From Ehretia macrophylla (taxonomy: Eukaryota > Streptophyta > Magnoliopsida > Boraginales > Ehretiaceae), in NCBI GenBank assembly GCA_037974665.1, contig CM075765.1, positions 16,859,501 to 16,923,500 of the forward strand: a stretch of DNA of 64,000 bases. Direction: 5' to 3'. Made by a program: the position numbers and the translations under genes. The notes beneath the pieces were generated by a model. The model saw nothing but the letters and a program-made list of their open reading frames with translations. It had not been told where the DNA came from and made no database searches. Each line of letters opens with the position of its first letter. The first letter of the stretch is position 1. Of this stretch, positions 56,900-64,000 are shown in pieces.

Positions 56900-58969
56900 A
56901 ACAGAATCTACCTAGCTGATGGCATTAAACTCAGTACAACCGTCTTGCTGAAGACGTTAAACTTAGCGCTACTAGGAGGCAACCTAGTACTCTTTTGTTT
57001 AAATATTTGTTTAATTTATGTCGTTTACATGTACTCTTTGAATCTTTCTCTAGCTTTAGGTAGTTTGGGTTTTAAGCCCTGAGGAACATTCATAGAGGTA
57101 CCAGTGTTGTTTTACTAGTTGTCACTGTACGTTTCTGTGTACGGTTGGCTTAATTGTGCAACTCTGTCTTATAGTGTGAGCTACTCCACCAGCTTTATGT
57201 AGTTTGGGTCTGTTGGGCATTACTTGATAAGATAGTTAGGAGTGTGAGCATACATCAGACGTAACGTCTGTAACGTAAAACCCCACTGTTCTATCCTTGA
57301 CCCTGTGGAACTGGCTTTGGCCTTAAATGTGCCGAAGGAAAGCACTAGATGTCGTGAGCTCAGGAACCTCTGGAAGAGCTAGTCTGTTCAGTAGTATCAA
57401 ACTCTAGAACCCCAGAAAAGAGTCTAAATGGTCTAGGTAGTTTATTTGTTTGCTTTATGTATTAGGTATTTTCCGTGACCATATTTCTTTTTGGTTTCTC
57501 CCCTATATATTTGTTTTGTCTATTTAGTATAGCTAACTATTTTTGTTGTGTTGATGATAATCTGTAAAATGCTTTTTCCACTAATCTTTAATTGCAGAAT
57601 GATACATCTTTTGACAAAAGTTAGTAGAGAAGCTTTGACATCAACATAGAAATGCTTCACATCAGGTGATATCTTTTCTAACTACATTTCCCTTTATACC
57701 TGATCAACCTGCGCTGTAGAGTAAGAAAACCATAAGTTTGGGGATGTAGCATTTGTCATTATGTTATTACTTGCATATTACATTCTCACTCTTTTACAAT
57801 GCTATTTGCTCGAGGAAAAGCAAAGTTTTGGTGTGGGGGTGCGTACATTTCATGAAAAACTTTTTCAAAATATGCAAGAAATACACCATTTTTGTTTATG
57901 AGAAGAGTAGTTTGCTACCTTACCTGTTTAAAAATGATGATTTAGATGATTTGAGAACCTATTTTGTTAGCTATGTATTGTGAAAAACTCTAAGGGAACT
58001 CTGTAAGAAAAACTTTGGAGTACTGTATTCATGAGTAAACTTAGTTGTTCTTCTATTCTTCAATTGATAGGTTTATGATTATGAAAGGACTGAGATAGGA
58101 TTATCGTTTGTTATGAGAACTCCTTGTGATTGAAACCTGAACCCTTATGCCATGTTTGTACAGTTTGTTATGTTACTCTGTCTGTATGTACACTCTGAAA
58201 AAAGAAAAAGAAAAAAAGATAGAAAAAGAAAAAAAAAACAAAGAAAACAATGAAAAAAAGAAAAATGAAAAAGAGTTGTACATACATTTACTGTTGAATA
58301 AATTTTTGGTATAAATATGTTGTAAATCTCTAAGCACCACTATCCTAGACATTGTAATTTAGGATATGTGCTATAGTGTAAGGGTTCGAGCCTGAATATC
58401 TCGGGTGATTAAGGCACGTAGGGGTCCTTTTGAAACCTGGCAACCTCAGTCATAATGGCGGGGGATTGTTGGCCTTAAAGCCCGCTACATGGGATATACA
58501 GAAAGCAAAGGAAACTGAACACTATATAGAGGTATTATTAGTTGTACTTTTATATTTCTGGCAAATGTTAAAGGGTTAAGGCATGATCAAGAGTTTGATT
58601 ACAAATGTAGGTAATCATATCAAGGTCCAATCTGTTTGCATAACTTGAAAGTTGGGAATTAAACGAACTTAATTTTCTTAGTTTACTTCTAAATATGTAC
58701 TCCGAAGCAATCGATAGTCGATTTCCAATAAGAGTACCTATTTGTGAAAACTATGTACAAAGTTCTCTTATCATGTTTGTCATTAATTGCTGAATATGTT
58801 TAAGATAGTAGATTGCATTTCTCATATTTCAGATTTGAAAATTGTTTGACAAAAAGATAGGATAGATTACTTCATCTGTTTTTGACTTGTAAAAATTCTA
58901 CAAAATCTACTTTCACATCTGTTTTAAAAACAGTCTTGCTTGAGGGCAAACAAGGTTTAGGTTTGGGGA
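56900..58969 (+). other. Noncoding 3' region of the Athila/Tat element
   Basis: No frame of note. It holds the hairpin at 56970-56989, a first polypurine-like block at 57806-57839 (TTGCTCGAGGAAAAGCAA then GTGTGGGGGTG), an A-rich low-complexity run at 58197-58275, and the functional tract TAGGTTTGGGGA at 58958-58969 before the 3' LTR. The Athila accessory frame found in the minus-strand element is absent. Confidence 0.7.
56970..56989 (+). other. Post-integrase hairpin, plus-strand Athila/Tat
   Basis: TACTAGG-AGGCAA-CCTAGTA: a 7-bp perfect stem with a 6-nt loop, 71 bp after the integrase stop and preceded by GACGTTAAAC, as in the minus-strand element. Confidence 0.7.
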
Positions 58970-60637
58970 TGTTGATGTGACTGTATTTGCAGCACTCAAA
59001 CCTTGGTATTTGTACTATATTTGCATCTTTATTTGGGAATTATTGCAATACTTTTATATTTTCGATGCAATGTAGGATGATACCGAAAAGTGGAAAATCA
59101 GACTCAAAATGATCCAAATTACAAGTGAAGAAGTCAAGAATGGGGAAGCACGAGAAGCAGTTGAATAATGAAGCTCATAGAGAAGAAATTTGGCTAAAAC
59201 TAGCACGAAATTGGATTCAGAGCATTGACCCAGATGATCTCAAATAGTGGCCCATGTCCGTTTTTGGCAAACCATATCCGTTTTTCGGGTAGAAACAACA
59301 GTCTGAGCAAAACACAGGACTCAGAATGCCGAATAAACTTGGAATAGCATTGGTCAACTTTTTGGTCAAAGCGTGAATAGTATTGGTCAACGCGTGAATA
59401 GTGATGGTCAGCGTGAACAGTAAAACTGCATGCAGAATACGTGAATAGTAACTGCGTGAATAGTAGTAGCGTGAATAGTAGCTACGTGAATAGTAACTGC
59501 GTGAATAGTAGCTAAATTTTCCTATAAATAGACATCAACCCTCTTCATATTTTCACACAAATTTTTGAGAGCTTTGGAATATTTTTCCAATATTTTCAAT
59601 TTTTGTCAAGTTAATTTTATAGTTCTTATTTAGGATTTTGCCTAAATGGCTATATACGGAGGAAGTCCTGCCTAGTGGCTCTTATTCGGGGGCATTCTGC
59701 CCGAATAGCTACTGTACAGCGGACATCCTAACGTTCATTTTTTAGCCTTTGCTCAAAAATAGCTCTTATTCGGGGGAAAGTTCTGCCCGAATAGCTATAG
59801 AATTTCTGTTGAGACTTGGAGTTCAGAAATACGCGTTCGTCAATACGAGGGAGCCTTTCTTGATTCTCTTTTATTTGTATAAACTCGTATTTATTATGTC
59901 TGAGTAGAATTCTTATCTAAGGTAGGATATTGTAAATAATGGTCTTTTAATATATGGTCTCGGATTCGGATAATTTAGTTTTAATGCAATATATGACTTG
60001 TATTAATTAAGTATTGTCTTTCATACATAATGCTTTTAAGTAGATGATATGATTGCTTTATTTTCGTGTCATATATCCATGCTTTAATAGTAAATCAATA
60101 GCTTGACGACCTTAAAGATTCCAAGAAATTATAGGTAATGCTTTTAAGTAGACCATAGTTTCTAGACTAGTAAGGACCTTTTACACCAGGTTGCAAGGAC
60201 AGATCCATACTATGGCTATACGCTCGTAGATGGAACGGCACCTACATCAGAGTTAGTAATCGGGATTTTAATAGACTAAGATAATTGACTAGGTTAATGC
60301 TTGTAGCTTAACCTCTTGTATAGAATTTGAGAATCCGAATGCCGAGCCTACATTAATTGCCTTATTTACATATTTGATCCCTAGATATTCTTCCGTACTT
60401 AGCTAAACGAAAACCTTAGCTTTTAGTTTACATTTTTTTACTCGTTACTCAAATGTCATTTCAAACTGTCACTTACCGCTTTAAACACTTTCACACATTA
60501 CACTAACTAACTAACGAACTTCCCTGTGGATACGATTCTGCACTCTTTGCACAATACACTACAAGATCCGTGCACTTGCAGGTTATTAAAACTTGGTTAT
60601 TTTGCAAATATTTATAACTCACACCAAGTAGCGATCA
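58970..60637 (+). repeat. 3' LTR of the Athila/Tat element
   Basis: 1668 bp. It lacks the 176-bp and 27-bp segments of the 5' LTR but has eight GTGAA(T/C)AGT copies at 59373-59509, the last five exactly 15 bp apart, before TATAAATA at 59523-59530. Confidence 0.94.
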
Positions 60638-62806
60638 TTAGCATTATTGTTAACGTTCTTCAACCTACTCTTTCAGGTTAGTAAGTTTATTATCCACATA
60701 TAATTATAAACTCATAGACAATTAAACTTCCTATTTCAAGAAGCTAATTAGAGGGTTATTGATTCATTAACTAATTCCCAGGTTGGCCATTGGAGCTAGG
60801 TGGCAAGCATATGTGGCATATGTGAATATAGTTTGTTACTATATTTTTGGTCTTCCTTTGGACCTGGTTCTTGGTCATGTACTTAACATGGGTGTTAAGG
60901 TAGTTACTCATTCTCTGCATCTTGCTAATTGTCTCATAATTTCTTCAATAAGATTAGGAACTCTTCATTTAGATTATTCTAATTATATGTCTATTTAATT
61001 ATAATAATTTCATAGTTTTCTTAAATCATGAACATAATATTTAATGTTGTTTGTATTGCTTTATAGACCTTGTCACAAAGCATAATTAGCTTCATTTGTA
61101 GATTTTATGCAATCAAATTTTCATGATACATTTTATGTTATAGAGGAAAACAAAATTATACAAAACAATACTTTTATCCAGATGTATTGGCTACAAGCTA
61201 TATAATGGGTGCCTTTATATAGAAAAAACAATTTATATTAAAGTTAATAAGGGCTTTTCTATATGTTAAAAAAAAACTATTTATATTAATGTTAATAAGG
61301 GTGAATGGACAAAGGATTGGAGAATTTTAAGAAAAGAAACTCTAAATCTTTATGTGAAATTAGAAATGATTTTTCAACTAAAAATTTCTAGATAATATAC
61401 ATAGAGTGTAGGGGTTTGGTAGATTACACTAGTTTTGACTTCACGTACTTCCTCTTCATTTTTAATGATTGTTGACAATACTGTCGTTATATCAAAAGAG
61501 CCCTAATAACACATAAATGAAAAACATATGAATCCCAAATGTTTTATTTTAAGTGTTGGACTTGGGTCATAGTCCGCCCAAGTTGGGGTGGACCAACCAA
61601 TATGGCCCAAGTAGTAGGAAATCCACTACCCCATATATATAAGGAAAAACCAAAACATACGTTGTTTTGTATATTGTATCCAACTAAACATAAAACACTC
61701 TGTGAAAAGCTCTTAAAACCCTAGGCATTTAGGTCGTAAAAAATTAGTGTGTGGTCTTGTGCTACACACTAAGACACACACTATGACTCCTTGCAAGTGC
61801 AGTGGAACAAACAAGATTGTTGATTGTTCGCTTCCGCATCTGAAGAGGTATGTGTGCATATCTTACTCTAAAATCAACATTAAGATATGATAAAGCACAA
61901 CATGTGTTTACATACAAAATTAGAAAATTTTACATATATTTCATAAGAAATTTGTTTATCCTATTATTGTCATTTACATGATTAAATGAAAACTATGTGA
62001 TTTATGCTTCTTTTCTTGAATTCACTTATATAAAGATATAAGAATTTATCTAAAATGATGAAGGTAAAAGTAGGATACAACTCCATTTCCATGTACAAGA
62101 CCATATGTGCATATGGACTGAGAATTAATTAATTAAATCACACTAACATGAGAAAAATAAAGACTAAAAACAATAAGACAAACTTTGGGAAAAAACTACT
62201 TCACTGAAGATATCTATAATCCACATACAAATTGAAGAGCAGATAAATTTCGTTGTACCTAGAAGCGTAGTTTCAAGCAGGTTAGTCTCTCACTCAAGCA
62301 ACATAATAAAACAATAGCCCAACTAACTAACAAAACTTCTTTTAGTACATTAAGCATAAATGGGATAATTGTCTACTGAACACATTATTTTTTAGTAAAT
62401 AAAACTACTACTCCACCTATTTGATCTAGATTACAAAGATCTTCCTTTTTTATTTTGAAATATATTCCTCACCTTCATATTTTTATATATTGTTGCATAA
62501 ACATTCTTTCTGGTAGTTTATAATTAAATGGAACTTGAAAAAACTCTCATACAATTTAGAGGATGGGGTAGGAGATCTGTTGGAATACAATTTAACAAAT
62601 CCCTTCCCTACATGTAAAGTAGGGATACATGTAGGGAGGCTTTTGGACTTGGTCTTAAATACACTATAAAAGATAGCGGAAGTAGTGTGTAATTTACCTA
62701 CATAGTTAATGCATAGATTGTTAATTGAGTCTACGTGCGGGGATGGATCCCCATAAAGGCAAGCCCGACATTGTTTTTCTTTTTTAAAGGGAGATCTAAG
62801 TTACTA
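60638..62806 (+). pseudogene. MATE-B: end of exon 5, exon 6 and part of intron 6
   Basis: Exon 5 ends 60676 and intron 5 is 60677-60781. Exon 6 is 60782-60899, 118 bp against 119 in MATE-A; the missing base just after the acceptor shifts the frame. GAGW of MATE-A reads GARW in the shifted frame. Intron 6 follows MATE-A from 13527 up to about 14857, then jumps to about 17506 and ends near 17755. Exons 7 and 8 are absent. A solo LTR (61554-61879) lies within it. Confidence 0.93.
61554..61879 (+). mobile_element. Solo LTR in MATE-B intron 6
   Basis: 326 bp, TGTTGGACTTGGG...AAAATCAACA, flanked by exact TTAAG (61549-61553 and 61880-61884). MATE-A has the uninterrupted site at about 14183-14190. 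It contains CCATATATATAAGG (TATA-like, about 61630) and AAAACCCTAGGCA after it, consistent with an LTR promoter. I found no second copy of this LTR in the window. Confidence 0.9.
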
Positions 62807-62814
62807 TTAAAATC

Positions 62815-63260
62815 TTTAATTCTGCAGAAGCATCATCATCATCAGGCTTCGTCAACCCTGGGAAGGTTGCATTAGTTGTAATTTGCAATAACCACAATGG
62901 AGATCTTCTCCTTGGCTAGGCTACTGCTATCAAGTGCAACTCTACACTGTGAGCCGAATGTCTTACTGTTAGAAATGCTTGTATAATGGCAAAAAATTTG
63001 GGTTTCAACAACATCATTATCGAGAATGATGCAAATATAGTAAACAAAGAAATTACAACACCTACCTACACAATCAATTGGATATAGAGCAAAAGAAACG
63101 GTTGAATAAACATCAAGACAATTGCAACAAAAACCAACTTAATTAGATTTTAATGTGTGAAAAGAACTGCAAATTCATGTGCCTAGGTTGGGTGAAAAAT
63201 ATAGGACTAAGGATCTCTTACCTCATGATTGGTATGTAAAGCCCTCTCTTCATTGAGAGG
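62815..63260 (+). pseudogene. RNase H-like (RVT_3) domain remnant
   Basis: The plus strand reads GFVNPGKVALVVICNN then HNGDLLLG, stop, ATAIKCNSTL, stop, AECLTVRNACIMAKNLGF, NNIIIENDANIVNKEI, which is the plant RNase H-like domain of LINEs and related gene fragments. At least eight in-frame stops are present. The usual first aspartate block (NVDGS) is not visible. It starts directly after the MATE-B homology. Confidence 0.7.
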
Positions 63261-63269
63261 ACTACTACT

Positions 63270-63760
63270 TGTTGATTGATGTCTAACTACTATTAAATGA
63301 CATATTTTGTAAACTTTCTTCTCAATTGAAAGAGAAATTTGTTTTCACGAAAAAAAGGAAATAATTTTACACGATGCGTTATTAGCTCAGTGATAGAGAC
63401 TCTTTTCATAATTGCATCATTGTACATGTATAGATTGAGAGGACTCTCAACTATATGAATAGTTTAATGTGTTTATCGATTAACTTAATCGCGTGCACAA
63501 GCCACATAAGGCTAAGTTGCACAAGATTTTAGCCACACCATAGCTGTCAAGTCAAACCAATTGTCGATCTTATGCAAATCGTGACGAAAATTTGTAAAAC
63601 GAGCAAGAGAAAAAAGAAACCGAATCAAAAAATTAATAAAAAAAAAGAAACCGAATCAAACCCGATTGCTCACTAGGGGCCTGTTTGGATTCAAGAGGAA
63701 AAAAACTAATAAAGAAAAGGAAATGATTTAATAATAAAGGAAAGGGATGGAAGGATTACA
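63270..63760. other. Spacer, nothing firm
   Basis: AT-rich with no gene. TTAGCTCAGTGATAGAG at about 63371 resembles a tRNA D-arm, but no tRNA or SINE can be built around it. GGGCCTGTTTGG at about 63678 resembles MITE ends. Confidence 0.45.
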
Positions 63761-63764
63761 TCTT

Positions 63765-64000
63765 GTTTTTTTTTTTTTTTTGTTCGAAAACACAATAAAT
63801 ATATTGTTAAAAAGAGAAGTACAAAGATCATCATATCCCCGTGGGTAGGAAGTCCGATCGTAGGATATTACACAACTGAGGTGGAATATTAGAAGTCCAA
63901 TCAAAGGGCAAGCTATTCCTAAGAAATTTTTTTACAATCCAATCACAAGCATTGTTCGCCATTCTCCTAATGCATTGGAACCGAACAGAATGACTTGATG
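63765..64000 (-). pseudogene. LINE 3' end with poly(A), minus strand, continues past the window
   Basis: On the minus strand from 64000, the translation contains ANNACDWIVKKFLRNSLPF and DWTSNIPPQLCNIL, the C-terminal end of a plant LINE RNase H-like domain. It then ends in stops after LPTGI, a short 3' UTR and a run of about 17 A (T-run at 63765-63781 on the plus strand). The poly(A) marks the true 3' end of the insertion. Confidence 0.72.

Larger units (their letters stand above)
49182..60637 (+). mobile_element. Full-length Athila/Tat-type Gypsy element inside MATE-B exon 5
   Basis: 11.5 kb. The LTRs 49182-51039 (1858 bp) and 58970-60637 (1668 bp) begin TGTTGATGTGACTG and end GTAGCGATCA. 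The primer site TGGCGCCGTTGCCGAGGAA (Asp type, common in Athila and Tat) starts at 51046. Coding order is gag, protease, reverse transcriptase, RNase H, integrase, followed by 2 kb without a frame. Only TT is shared between the flanks (49180-49181 and 60638-60639), so a normal 5-bp duplication is missing. Gag-pol lies in one frame cut by nonsense codons. Confidence 0.94.

Noticed and set aside
63371..63400. Possible tRNA or tRNA-derived SINE (TTAGCTCAGTGATAGAG)
   Set aside because: It resembles a D-arm/A-box, but there is no matching acceptor stem, anticodon arm or B-box at the right distance.

Overview
The window is nuclear DNA of a flowering plant, probably a eudicot. It is AT-rich, has GT-AG introns in a multi-exon gene, and is packed with plant transposable elements (Copia and Athila/Tat-type Gypsy LTR elements, LINEs, Emigrant-like, Harbinger-like and Mutator-like MITEs). 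There are no bacterial operons, CRISPR arrays, rRNA genes or convincing tRNA genes.

The only apparently intact host gene is a MATE (DETOXIFICATION/TT12-type) efflux transporter, here called MATE-A. Its eight exons lie between 4447 and 19099 and splice into one open frame of 505 codons. Intron 2 (6.5 kb) carries a full-length Copia element (5957-10539, target duplication AAGAC). Intron 6 (5.3 kb) carries two Emigrant-like MITEs, one larger MITE and a G-quadruplex motif.

Downstream, 19477-28174 is an old full-length Copia element with 1.47 kb LTRs and a decayed coding region. 28500-32735 is a decayed LINE split by a 2.4 kb TG...CA insertion (29460-31843, probably a solo LTR). 32988-33225 is a fragment resembling the 3' end of the MATE transcript. 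33790-34189 is a fold-back Mutator-type MITE. 35440-40228 is a minus-strand Copia element whose 3' LTR holds a Harbinger-type MITE. About 40953-48557 is a minus-strand Athila element that has lost its 5' half, and 48558-49047 is the end of another LTR.

A second, dead MATE copy (MATE-B) starts inside exon 5 at 49048. It is split at 49181/60638 by a full-length Athila/Tat element (LTRs 49182-51039 and 58970-60637) and continues to 62806 within intron 6. That intron holds a solo LTR (61554-61879) and has lost about 2.65 kb relative to MATE-A. The end of the window (62815-64000) has remnants of RNase H-type LINE domains on both strands.

The overall picture is a tandem MATE duplication in which one copy kept its reading frame despite large intronic insertions, while the other was destroyed by nested LTR elements. 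I see no new multi-gene system. The less ordinary signals are RNA or DNA structures: a run of perfect hairpins in a Copia leader (21355-21597), a 15-bp enhancer-like array before the Athila TATA box, and a hairpin after integrase that keeps its loop but changes its stem between two Athila elements.
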